Source: Phallus indusiatus (Eukaryota; Basidiomycota; Agaricomycetes; Phallales; Phallaceae). From it: a stretch of 64,000 nt of DNA. The notes below the pieces were generated by a model that saw only the letters and a list, made by a program, of their open reading frames with translations, was not told where the DNA came from and ran no database searches. Shown in pieces: positions 1 to 15,500 of the stretch. The position numbers and the translations under genes were made by a program. Location: positions 434,001 through 498,000 of the forward strand of contig JAQFWX010000013.1 in assembly GCA_027605045.1 (NCBI GenBank), written 5' to 3'. The stretch's first letter is position 1, and every line of letters starts with the position of its first letter.

Positions 1-1189
1 AAAGCATGAATACTTGCATCATATAGTACCACGTTAGTAACGTCCCCCAGTGTATTGCATTCCTCCCGAACGTCTTCTTTCAGATCAAGGAGTAATGTAG
101 GGTCCTGTTCAAGTTCTTCCAGGGTAAACATATGTCTAAGGACAACGACACGACCTGAAACAACAGTCGGTTCTTCTGTGGTCGTATCTAGTGACGGCCC
201 AAATTGATCACTGTCATCCCATTCCTCCAGTTTCCTAAGGGTGATTATGTCAAAAAAACCGGAAATAAAGTGAGAACAAAAAGTCAAAAAAAATACTTTT
301 GCATCTTGACTATTCGCTTGGTAGCTTTCTTTTTATCAACCACTCTGGGCTGATTTACCTCTTTACCCTCTTGCTGTTTGTGTCCGAATTCAGCTACTCG
401 AACGTTCATCCGGGTATGAGGTTCGCCCAAGCGTAGCTCCGCGTCGTCCAGTATTGATAGAGCCAGCGAGACACTATCATCTTTAAAGTAAACTACCAAC
501 GCTTCGCCATTGAATTTCCCGTCTTCGTCAGCGTATAGTTTGATTTTAGGATTGCCCTCGTCGTCTTCCATCATCAATCCGCATTTTGAGAACCGCGCGA
601 CGAGTTCATCTTTAGTTGTATCCGGAGGTAGACCAGTAACATATACGGCTGTATTTTTTGACTGTCGAGTCTCCGCTGTTCCATTTTTTGCCTTTTGACC
701 TTTTGTTCGTTTGATAGTTATTCCTGCTCCTTCATTGGCAGTATTTGAGGTAAAGTCCTCGGGAGCCTTTCTTTTTTTACTTTCTCTCTTCAAAACAGGA
801 GCCGCTGGAGTCTTTATAGGCCATGGAGGGAACGTAAATACACTGTTTAGACTAGCAACTGGCACGCACTGTTTCGTCAACACCGGGTATTGAATAAGCA
901 GCTTGTTGCGCTTCGATTAATTCGGAATCGACCTACATTTGAAAGAGAAAGAAACAGTAATTATAAAGAAAAAGAAATAGTTTCTAATTCAAAAATGAAC
1001 GTTTCATACGACAGGAACCCAGGCTGACTTGGAAACATCCCACTCCATTTCTGTGCCATCCTCCGCTTCGTATCTCCATGTTCCTGATTCTTTCGAGAAA
1101 TGAACGCGATCATCATCTTTGAATATGGAGGCCTGTTCTTCAAATGTTTGTCCTGACACAGCAACAGGTGGTGCGTTTGTGGTAGACAT
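1..1189 (-). CDS. CUS2: Tat-SF1/Cus2-like U2 snRNP-associated splicing factor (3' end outside window)
   Basis: Nuclear RNA-binding protein of the Tat-SF1/Cus2 family, which helps U2 snRNP and SF3b assembly in pre-mRNA splicing. Exons on the minus strand read 1189-1010, 932-870, 811-297 and 234 to the window edge, with GT-AG junctions and matching phases. The N-terminal exon has the short aromatic module seen in this family (a WRYEAEDGTEMEWD stretch). A basic linker (RESKKRKAPED) follows, then an RRM with the RNP2-like VYVTGLPPDTT and RNP1-like GEALVVYF. The last visible exon begins the second, UHM-type RRM (VVVLRHMFTLEEL). The start at 1189 is chosen because it opens the conserved N-terminal exon. 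It lies head-to-head with the amino-acid transporter, with only 134 bp between start codons. The C-terminus is missing because of the window edge, not because of damage. Confidence 0.85.
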
Positions 1190-1323
1190 TCAAAGTACTT
1201 GGAGAGTACTGAATTCGGTTTTGGTTACGCGCTGGCTTTCTGCCGGTGCCGGGAGGGCAACAGCGTTTAAATTTTAAATTTGGTAACGCAGCCTCAAACG
1301 GACCAAGCTGATGCTGATGCGGC

Positions 1324-3415
1324 ATGCTCAATCGTTCACAAAACACTGCAGAAGAAAGCACTCGTCCTCTCTTGGTCAGCGATGTGTTTGCCGTTGACGA
1401 CGAAGACGAAGACGACATTGAAGTCATAGGACGCCTGGCTGAAGACCGCGACTATGACGATCCCATGAGCAGTGAGCCAGCTCCAATAGACGACAGGAGC
1501 ATCCCGCCACCGTTGAGGTCTATGGCACAGAGTCGAGAAATAGGTGAGCGTTGTTGACCCATGTGATGTGCAGAAATGTTATTCTTTTGCTGAGTTTAGA
1601 GTATGAGCTGGATACAGACGAGCTTGAGGACAGTTCAACAGCCCATTTACCTTCCCGACGAGACCCTCAGACTATGCCGTTGCTCGTCGGTCTAATTGAC
1701 TCTGCACAAGCAAGGTCTGAGAACCCTAATAGCCCGGACATTGCAATGGTACGCGCAGAGGACCTTGAGGACCTTGATTTAGAGGAGCTTGAACAAAAAC
1801 GACATGCAGGCGGAGGATTGCTGAATTCTATTGCAAATATGTCAAACTCAATATTAGGAGCCGGTGAGCTGATTCACACAGTATTACAGCCTGGTTTACT
1901 AAGGCCCATTTATTACAGGCATAATTGGTGAATCCCCTATTGCTCATGTTAGTACTTGACGCTAACGTGCTACTAGGACTGCCCTATGCTGTCAGAAATG
2001 CAGGTTTCATAATGGGTACAATTCTTCTAATTGTTTTATGTGCTGTCACAGATTGGACAATTCGCCTGATCGTCGTCAATGCTAAAATGAGCGGGAGGAC
2101 GTCCTATATTGCAATTATGCACCACTGTTTTGGAGAAAGTGGTCGGGCAGCAGTATCTTTATTCCAATTCTCCATGGCTTTTGGCGGTGTGTGTCTATAT
2201 CATTTTTCACCTACGAAGCATTTCCTCAGCTCATTTAGGCATGTGTGCTTTTGGTATCATTATCGGCAAGTATACCGGGACCCTATCTTACTTTTAGGAA
2301 CTCGGTTACTTATTATTCTCCCAGGCGACACAATACCCCATGTTATTCTATCCGTCTTTCCGAACATTCGTAACATACCCGTTCTCTCCCTGTTCGCATC
2401 CCGCCAATTCGTTATCGCATTCTGCACAGTAACTGTGTCATATCCCCTCTCTTTATACCGGGATATTCACAAACTATCCCGCGCTTCAGGCCTTGCCCTT
2501 GTTGGCATGATGATCATTGTTATATCAGTGCTCATAGAAGCTAACAAGGTCACCCCGAGCTCCGTGGATCCTCGTCGCCATCTGTTCGTTTCAATTTTAT
2601 CACTCCTAGAGTGACGGAAGCCATCGGTGTTATAAGCTTTGCTTTTGTCTGTCACCACAATTCATTGTTGATATATGGTGGTTTACGCACGCCGACTCTC
2701 GATCGGTTTTCATTCGTTACCCACATATCCACAGTCGTCTCACTAGTTGCCTGTTTATCGTTGGCTTTACCTGCGTATCTTGTGTTTACGGACAAAACTC
2801 GAGGCAATATACTGAATAACTTTTCTGAGGTATCTTACTAACGCTTTGTCAAACGAATTTTGACTCATTGCTGTGGATTAGAGCGATACTTTGATCAACG
2901 TGGCTCGTTTCTGTTTCGGCTTGAATATGTTCACTACCTTTCCCTGGAGCTGTTTGTTTGTCGAGAGGTAGGGTTCCATTTTTCGCCGTCGATAATGCAT
3001 TCAAATATTTTCAGGTCATTGAACAATACTTTTTCTCGCATGAAACTTTCAATAAACATCGACACATCCTTTTCACAACCTCATTAACCTCGGCTGCAAT
3101 GTTCAGTATGTGTTGACCTTCAAATGTTATATTACGTTGGAACTGAGATGCTGCGTGCTATTAGTGGCATTAATAACGTGCGACCTTGGAGTCATGCTCG
3201 AAATAACTGGCGGTGTCTCAGCAACAGCACTGGCCTATATCTTTCCCGCCGCCTGCTATATAAAATTATTACCAGCCTCTGTACCATGGACGAGTCGAAC
3301 AAAATTACCAGCAGTTATATGTGCTGTCTTCGGTGTTATTGTAATGGTGTTAAGTTTAATTCTTGCATTGGGCAAAGTATGGACTAGAGAAGGCGACGCA
3401 AAAATTTGCATGTAA
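1324..3415 (+). CDS. AVT2: Vacuolar amino-acid transporter, AVT2-like (SLC38/AAAP family), with two apparent frame breaks
   Basis: Polytopic amino acid/auxin permease, expected in the vacuolar membrane. Proposed exons: 1324-1543, 1600-1863, 1919-1927, 1977-2186, 2239-2265, 2325-2829, 2882-2967, 3015-3105, 3165-3415. An acidic N-terminus (DDEDEDD) precedes the core, which starts at the family motif SNSILGAGIIGLPYA. Later family blocks include TEAIGVISFAFVCHHNSLL, FTDKTRGNILNNF and ITCDLGVMLEITGG. Exon 3 is a 9-nt micro-exon. Intron 5 appears to be GC-AG (gcaagt donor). The reading frame slips twice by one base, at about 2549-2555 and about 2937-2942, each time in a C run. Adding one base at each gives an uninterrupted 554-residue protein with normal family length. 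Either the copy is a young pseudogene or the assembly has homopolymer errors; I favour errors because everything else is intact. Confidence 0.8.
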
Positions 3416-3554
3416 AAAATCGACGTTTTGTCGACACATCGTGGAAGGTTTTTTTCGTTGAAGCCTTCACTGTTTTCTTTTCACATCATAGTTGTGTATT
3501 TATGTATGTAGAGACATGCGAGCATTACTACATAATTAAATGAAAATAATAATG

Positions 3555-5524
3555 TTACCACTTGACTGCCAAACCAACCACTTCGGTTTCAACTTTCTTG
3601 TATGATGTTCTAAAGAATTGTGATCGCCGCATTTCTGCGTCCGAGTCTAATTTCTGCACCCATGTGCTGCTGCCAGTATCATCTTCCGCCAATATTTTCA
3701 GCTCCAAAGGCGAACAAACGTCTCGCAAAACTTGAACTACAGTCAATCGAACTGTAGGATTAGCTCCAGTGGTTGTCGTCCAATAAGATGCCTCGACTTC
3801 TTTTATCCAATCTTTATTTCCCCACTTGTCTGAAGGCGCGGTAATCTGGAAATCATTATCGGTATCATTCGGTTTAGTTAAACTCTCAAACTGTCGAGGG
3901 TAGCCTTCGGTATCCAACTGAGTATCTTCCAAGACCTTTCTGGTCCGTGGTCGCATCTGCCCGCCGCCATTGACACATCCACCGGGACAAGCCATGACTT
4001 CTATGAAATCGTAGGCCTTGTCTTGAGATTCTGCCGTTTTCTTCTTGGCTCTGCCACGAACACCTCCACCTGGTAAGCCGCGTATTCCACTTTCCTTCCC
4101 AACTTTTCGTACGACATTTTGTAGATTTCGGAACCCATAACATTTGGCACCCTTGAACACGACTTCGCCAGCTTCTACGTCTTCTAAAGTGAACTCTTCA
4201 TAGTCGCTGGAACGAATGGTCTTGGAGCTCAGTTTCAGTTTACGTGCCCAATTTTCTGGACGGGTCGAGATCGATGACACAATTGAATGAAGATATGAGC
4301 CAGAACTTGAACCGTCGTGAGAGACTAATTCAGGAAAAGGAACTCCATTGATGATATTCGTCAGGTCAGGCTCACCCTCTCCGGACACCTTGGTTGAGAG
4401 GTCCCATCCTTTCTCTTGCATCAACATATGCAATTCGCCAGTGGTGATAACACAGTCCACATGTCGAGTTTTATAAACATCATTGTAAAAGTCTTGTCGA
4501 GAAGCCTCGAGTTTTTTATCATAGCAAGGCATGACTGCAACATGATAAATGTCTGCTGGACTGTCGTGATGCATATGAGTTTTTTTTTGCGTCACGATTT
4601 ATCGAACATGCAGCTCACGTTAAATTCCATGACTTTGCCATCCATTCTTTCACCAGAGAACCCATAATCTGCTGAGGACTCTTTGTTTTGCTGATGAAAG
4701 GCAGCATCTCCGCATGTGTCTTTTCTGCGTAGCATATCCATCCGGGACATGCACTTGTTAACATTGGAAGTTGCGTGATTTCAGACTTGTTTGCTGTCTT
4801 TGAATCATTGAATTCACGATATTGTTCAAGGAGTGCGAGGTGACGAGCGAAAGTGGTATCGAAAATGTATGAGAAACCTAAAGCCTGACGGCAGAAGGCT
4901 TGAACGCGGCGTAAAACTGCCTGGACGGGTACTTGTTGACTGGATGTTGACGAGACAGAGGCAGCCAAGGAGGCGAGAGATTGAGGGGAAATGGATAACA
5001 CAGGGACTCGATGAGCTGGCGAGCCTTTGGGAGGGTTCTGCGACAAAAAGGAAAGGACTTCTTCGTGGGACTGCATTGTGATTAGTACCGATTCAGCGGA
5101 AGTTATGCAGCCGCTATAAAAGGATTAAAGTTAGATCGAGATAAAAGCTACTTGATGATTCAAAATGACCTGCAAGCTAAGCAATCGTTCAAGCTGATCT
5201 GTGCAGTTTTCAGCTTCTTCGGCTGCAGCTTTTGATCCCTCGCTGGGACTTCATAGTAGTTACCTACGGAATCAACATTGATTTGGGTCTATATAACATT
5301 TTTGAGAACGCTTTGTGAATGGCCAAAGTGGGTCGATCACATACCGCAGCTGCAGCTGGCTCATCCGCCACCTCAGCCTCGACTGGTTTAATGCAGGCCT
5401 GAGACGGGGTTATGTAGTCATTAAGGTCGGTCAAAGTCTATCAAAACAACAAATGAGAGATTAGGTTTTGACAGATAAAGAAGATTGTTTCCCGAGAATT
5501 TACCAATGCACCAGAGAAAGCCAT
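3555..5524 (-). CDS. NAR1: NAR1/NARFL, cytosolic iron-sulfur cluster assembly factor (iron-only hydrogenase-like)
   Basis: Component of the cytosolic Fe-S protein assembly (CIA) pathway that passes clusters from the Nbp35/Cfd1 scaffold to targeting factors. Five exons on the minus strand: 5524-5504, 5437-5345, 5288-5170, 5113-4619, 4560-3555, about 577 residues, normal for the family. The N-terminus has DLNDYITPSQACIKPVE, where the cysteine is the first cluster ligand. The CLACSGC ligand motif is split by the intron at 5169-5114. C-terminal H-cluster-like motifs are visible: TSACPGW, MPCYDKKLEASR and CPGGCVNGGGQ. The start at 5524 is chosen because the first 7-codon exon restores the conserved MAFSGAL...DLNDYI start; the long ORF beginning at 5076 is internal and would lose the first cluster. 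It is transcribed divergently from SDH4, 143 bp away. Confidence 0.93.
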
Positions 5525-5667
5525 GGCCTGAAGGAAAGAGAAGATTTATATCAGTCATTCTTATTCTCGATTAGTCAACTGGTCAGTGTCCCGGATTTTC
5601 CCGAATTCTGTTTTCGTACAAGTCACATGTAGTCACATGCGTGAGGCTCACCCGTTCCACTAAGTAA
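5525..5667. promoter_or_regulatory. 143-bp shared intergenic region between NAR1 and SDH4
   Basis: The two divergent start codons (5524 minus, 5668 plus) are only 143 bp apart, so promoter elements and 5' leaders must be shared or interleaved. About 40 bp upstream of SDH4 the heptamer TCACATG occurs twice, in AGTCACATGTAGTCACATGC, followed by TGAGGCTCAC. This looks like a repeated regulator site, but I cannot name the factor. One gene builds cytosolic Fe-S clusters and the other anchors the Fe-S enzyme succinate dehydrogenase, so co-regulation is plausible. Confidence 0.5.
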
Positions 5668-6391
5668 ATGACGACCCTCGTGCTCAATCGTAGTTCTGCT
5701 TTTCGTCGCGCTGTGCCAAAGACATTTTCGAGATTGACGGGTAATATTTCGTGTTTTATTTATGGGATTGATTCGTGTTTTCATACTCCAGCAGCTCGTC
5801 ACACGTCGACTGATTCGACTGAATACAAACCCGGAGGGCGTATGTCAATTTCATTGCGTCTTTATCGCGGTTTTCAATAATATTCTGCGTATAGCCATAA
5901 TCCGAGGAACCGTAAACGATGCATTGCCTTACCCACCTCCTTCGCGAACAGCTGGATCTCATCACTGGGCTTTCGAAAGGCTGCTTAGCGCTTCACTAAT
6001 TCCTCTGACTGGAGCTTCTCTTGTCACTGGTTCTACTCCATATCCTGTTCTAGATGGCATACTGGGTGTAACCCTTGTCGTTCATTCTCATATAGGCGTG
6101 AGTCCTGATGTTGTCTCTTATGTCGCTACGATTCGTACTTAATTGGTGATTGTGATTCGGAAACAGTTTGATCAAGTGGTAATTGACTACCTGGATACAC
6201 GAAAGTTCCCAGTGATTGGACTAATTGCCAAATGGACTTTGAGAGTTGCGACAGCTGGTGCCTTGGTGGGCGTGTACCAATTCAACACAAATGACATAGG
6301 TATGTACATTTATTACCTGAGCGCGAGGCACATATCTTACTATGTCTCTGCAGGTTTGACAGAGTTAATCAAACAGCTATGGCATGCGTAA
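5668..6391 (+). CDS. SDH4: Succinate dehydrogenase membrane anchor subunit (CybS/SDH4), mitochondrial
   Basis: Small anchor subunit of respiratory complex II in the inner mitochondrial membrane; with SDH3 it binds ubiquinone and heme b. Five exons: 5668-5740, 5792-5839, 5895-6097, 6167-6299, 6354-6391, giving 164 residues. The N-terminus is arginine/serine-rich and acid-poor (LNRSSAFRRAVPKTFSRLTG), as in a mitochondrial presequence. The mature part has the CybS hallmarks SHHWAFERLLSASLIPLT, VVHSHIGFDQVVIDYLD (histidine of the heme region) and the C-terminal TNDIGLTELIKQLW. Introns agree in phase throughout. It is head-to-head with NAR1. A 395-bp stretch with an A-rich run separates it from the PAK kinase. 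Confidence 0.93.
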
Positions 6392-6786
6392 ATCTCCCTT
6401 GTCTGTACATGTAAGCAATTGAACAAAATGTGACGTTCTCCAAATCCATATATACTCTATATAGTATTTCCATCGTACTAGTGTTGCTACGCTGAAGTAT
6501 CTCGATTTAAATTAGTTTTGAATCTCAGACAGAAAGTTTTGGTGCTTGCCGTGGCTTCGGCCTCTGCGAAAGTATTCTTAGTTTCGGGCTCCGATGAACG
6601 GAGGCAGATTTTCTTTTGGGATTGGGCACCTCGTTCCTGTTGCCTTTCACATCGACGGGTTTATACATTTCTTCTGTGTTTTGTCCACTTTCCTTGTGCA
6701 TTTTGATTCTTTTTTTATATTTTCATTTTCCTTTATAGTTCCTCGTCTCTTATCTGGGAAAGAAGAACCAAAAAAAAAAAAAAAGA

Positions 6787-9687
<2,901 letters not shown>

Positions 9688-10362
9688 ACAGTCTGGGTCC
9701 GGATTCTTTTTTTTTATCAGACTCGCACGATTTTGTAAATGGAACGATTTCCGATGGTCGATGTCTCCCTCGTTTGGTTGCTTTTCCTTTGTTAACCGCG
9801 ATCTGCAATAATATGGCGACGACATGTATGCTCACGTGTTTGTATTTTTGACATTTTTGAGATTCCTTTTTCAACTTCCTAAAATTTTGAATTGTACTCT
9901 TTTTCCTCATTCCCGACCCCTCTCATACCTTTTTCTCCCGTATACTGTGATCATTATCACATATGATCGTATCTATGCTACGCATTTTATTTTTTTCTTC
10001 TTCTACGAATTCTTCCGAAGGACAGGTATAACAAAGAAAATAGTTTTACGAGGTTCCAAGTCTAACCTGAAAAACATTGGGTTGTAATTTCAGATGGGCT
10101 GCATAATATTTTGTGCGATATTTGTACTCGAACACTAAATACAACTTTGTATAAAACTATGCAGTGATAGATTTGTGTTTGCTGTGAAATCTTTTCAGAT
10201 TTGTTTTTCGTTTCCAAGAACTGAGAGCACTAAATGTATCCAGTCTCGTTTGTTTGACGCTACTGCAGGAGAACGCGGGATTTCTAAGACGACGCAGTAC
10301 AGTTTGACAAGTGAAAACTAATATATTAATGTTAACTATCTCCTGTACAAATAAGACAAGAT
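9688..10362. other. Convergent 3' region between PAK kinase and PRE2
   Basis: 675 bp between two stop codons that face each other. AT-rich with T runs; I see no conserved ORF, RNA gene or repeat. It presumably holds the 3' UTRs and polyadenylation sites of both genes. Confidence 0.6.
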
Positions 10363-11516
<1,154 letters not shown>

Positions 11517-12576
11517 CGTAGGTGGTAGTATGTTCGTAAAACGCGGTTGAAGATGACGCGTATAACCGTGACAAGTAACGAGTACTAGTAAATATGTCAC
11601 GCAAAATGTAGTACCGTCTTGTCCAAGTAACAAGTTATTGCTATGAGAGACGATAATACTTTACCTTTAGCTTTAACAGTCATTTCTCCTCTAAGTGACA
11701 TCGAAACGGTCTCACAAAACTGCGACAACTCCCAGGGGCGACGTGAACAATACAAGCCTGCTTTTACTGTTTTATATATTTCCACCCGAGGAGGATTTCA
11801 TGCCTCTGCGAGCCAAAATATTCACAATCGACCAGTTCATTGACTTCACTACGGCTTCGCTACAATTTCCTATGTCGAGACTCGAGACCCACTGCCGGGT
11901 AGCACGAGCATGGCAGACATCCAAAAAATATAAGGCTGGGGCATGGCATCAGCCGAAGCTTCAACTTGAACCTTCAGTCATACCTAATGAAAAAATACCC
12001 ACGTTGAAACATGAATTTTAATTGTTGTCGAGGACTGAGCACAGCGGTTTGATGATTTTTTGAAATACTGGCGAATCCATAAAGTAAAATGCTCAAGGCC
12101 AACATCGCAGTATCGCTAATGCGTGGGAAACTTCAGCGCGATTTTTAGTTGCAATCCAGTATCCATTTAGATCCCCCATTTCCCGATTTCGTATTCCATA
12201 GCGATTCTACTATTCAATTACTTGCTAAATAAAAAACAAGCAAGAGAAGTGGGTATTTACAGCTGCTAAAGGATAGTGATTATAAAAGAGTGAGAGGAAG
12301 GAGTGCACTGGTGGACACCCAGGAAAATATTAAAAAAAATTACTTGAGAAAACGACCCGATGCGTTCTCTTGCTACGTTGGCTAATGTATGTACTGTTCG
12401 TGTTTGACATGCATAACTGTATGATTCAGGTGAGTCCCTTAAGAATGGAATTGAAGTGAAAAATAGGTGGAAATATGTCCAGTAAGGAGGTTAATGTCCG
12501 TTAGAAAGAAAGACAAAATGCAACATTTTTTGCGCATGAGCGTAAGGGACCCTTGCGAGATAGATTTTATCTCAAA
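11517..12576. other. Intergenic region upstream of PRE2 and downstream of the GT2 gene
   Basis: About 1.06 kb. A 108-codon ORF on the plus strand at 11695-12021 resembles no family I know and overlaps the likely PRE2 promoter, so I do not call it a gene. The rest is AT-rich with no repeat or RNA gene that I can see. Confidence 0.4.
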
Positions 12577-15500
12577 TCAATAAGAGAATATCATAAGCCA
12601 AGGGTTCAAGACGATCGGGAATAGGATATGACATCCCACTTGGATTCTTAGCAAGACCGCATGAGCAAGTGTTCTGAAGTGTAAAAAGATTTTTTTTACG
12701 CACGAGAGAGGGAAAATAACAGCCCATTCTACCCCTGAGATTCGCCAACCAGGGGGGATTAAAGGCGTACTGAGTACGATAATACCGATGATGACGATGA
12801 AACAAATCAGGAAACTCAACCCGAACCTAGTTCAAGTCGTTTCATTATTTTTTTTCTCGGAAAAAGTCGACAGATTTATGCAACTTACCGTTTGATGATT
12901 CTCGGGAATTCCTTGAAAAAGTTTGATACTTCGACTTCTTTGTTAGTAGCGCTCCAAGTCATATTGTAGCTGAATAAATGAGCCAAAACCGCCCCGGAGA
13001 GATGTAGACTTAATCCGCCGAAGAAGAAGAAGCTAATTTTTTTACGCATTAGGCTAATAATTTATCACAGAATAGGTCGACACTTACAAGAATGGGACCC
13101 ATTTGATATTCGACCACAGCGCCCTGAACTAATATAACAAATGTTGAATCAGTTTAAAGTCAACTAAATTCCTCTTATATATGCATACCAGATCTTTCCC
13201 GTAAAGCCGATAATCAAGGATTGTGATACCTATATTACCAGCGCCGACGAAGACTACTGTGATTGCCAACCACATTTCCCAACTTCGCATGTAAAATCCA
13301 TCTACGGGAACCGAAAACCCAAGGAGAAGGTAATTCAAAAGGGTCAACGTAAAGGCTGCCGCAATCCCGTCTTGAATAGAGTTAATATACCGAAACTCAA
13401 CGTCGTCGGATAAAATAAATACATACAATATGAGAACATGTCTTGATAAAATAAAATTAGATAAAAAGTGGAGACGAGAGACCCGATATATGTGTACGTA
13501 CAGCTCAACATGGATATCTTGTAATGCAACGGAACCTTTGACCAAACAAAATCACGCATCCTTTTTGTCACGGGCGACTTGTAAGGCCATTGATAAATGG
13601 GATTGAAAAGGAGTCTTTGTAAATGCAGTGAGTGATACGAAACAAACATAGAACACGTTTTGGGAAGAGGACTAACTCGTTGCATCCTAAATGTAACGAA
13701 TAATTAGTACGAAATTCATTCTATATACGCATATATACATACCATATGCGTATTTCATCCACCGGTTCAGCTCGTCATCACAGGTGAGCGATACACCTTC
13801 CTTAAATCCACCGGCGGAATAATTAGCCCACCTAAGACGAAAAGTATATAAACGAGAGGCGGAGGGAACAAAAGGATAGCTTTTACCGAATGATATATCC
13901 TTTCAATTGAAGTCGTAGACTCATGTCGAAATCCTCAGATACATGGGCTTCACTCCAGAACTTGGTTTTCCCGTCAACAGGATCGACAAATGCGGCATCC
14001 TGTACAGCTGACCAACGAAGAAATCTGAAATTATGTGTGTGAAAGAAAGTAGGAAACTCGTAGCAAAATAATTATCGTACGCATTATGGCCGACGAATGG
14101 TGCCACTTCTCCATTTGCAGTAGCGGCACTGATGCAGTGGTTTATTCTTCGTGTGAAATATGTCATACCATTCTTAGAAAGAAAAGTGGATGAAGTCAGG
14201 TCGGAGAAGGCAGTGAAGCTAATTCATTTATTTTTACCTCGAACCAATGGTTCGCCACTTGCATAACGTCACTCTCGTGCTGAATGATGGCGACTTCAGG
14301 GCATTGTTCCAACTCTCTCGCCGCATCTCGAAAGCAGTCTTCTGGGACCTGGGTATCCGAGTCCACCAGCAAAATAATCTCACCAATTCTCAACGATCGA
14401 GCACAGCTAGCCCAGGCCTCACCGTTCGTTTCTGTTACAGCAATACTGAGCGCTCGCTCTTCAATACTGTCGTGGTGCAGCGGTCGGTAAGGGTTTGCCG
14501 GATTAGGAAGGTTGCCGGCTTGTTGGGTATATTCGGGGAACGCATTGGGATTCGTTTCCAGGATGTCAATAATTTCTTCCATGCGACGAGATAGTGCTAA
14601 TCCGAAGTTCATATTTGACGCTTTCTAATAAAGAAGATAGATAAATCATGGGGTTTGAAATAAGATAAAAAGAACTCGAGTTTACCTTGAACCGCCCTGC
14701 TCTCTTGAAACCATTTGGTTCATTGGAGTGTCTTGGTCTGGCAACCCAACCAATATTATTCTCGGCATACAATTTGAGACGCGTCTCACGCTCCTCTTCA
14801 TCAACAAGCTATAGAGGGGAGATATGTTATACTCAGGGAGGTTGATGGATGAGGGATTTTTGTGAATACCTGTAAACCATCATCGCACAAGAAAATGGTA
14901 CTTGAGCCACCTTGTCGAGCGTATGTCACCATAGCTTCTTTTATGAATCTGATAGAAGGTGCACTGCATAGAGATGAAACATCGGAGAGATAAGTCTGAG
15001 GCTGAGACCGAAGGTATTAATTAAAGATGTCGATCACTCACATGACCCTTTCACAACTTTCTTTGTACACGGGCATCTGAATGGTGATATGGGGTAGCCT
15101 TTCTATTTTGACCGGTTCTGGGGGTATAGCACTGAAATATTTGCTGTTTTCACGGTAATGCGCAGTCGGGCCAATGCTAAGAGTAGAGGAAATGAGAAAA
15201 TGATGATGTGTGATCTGAAGTGAATTATTGTGAGCTTACACGAAGGATATAGAGTTGATAAGCTGAAGGGCGAAAAACAGGGAGACACAGAATACGAGGG
15301 GAGAGGTCACTAGGAGGATAAACCGCATAAATGACCCGTCCAAAAGAAACTCGCGAACCAAGACATTGATACCGCTTCCGACAAAGACTAGATTGAGAAT
15401 GAATAATCATTTAGTCCGGGTTAGAAAGAAAGAAGTGATTGAAAAAGTAAAATAATACGTACTTGCGGCAAGTGCGGTGGCCAAACCGATATATATATTG

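Noticed and set aside
3555..4595. Genuine iron-only hydrogenase
   Set aside because: N-terminal cluster motifs, length and gene structure fit the eukaryotic NAR1/NARFL assembly factor.
11695..12021. 108-codon plus-strand gene
   Set aside because: It overlaps the PRE2 promoter, has no recognisable domain and no splice partners.
12700..12740. 30-nt intron near the 3' end of the GT2 gene (GTGCGT...TTCAG)
   Set aside because: It is much shorter than other introns, and the sequence reads through in frame without a stop, so I kept the exon whole.
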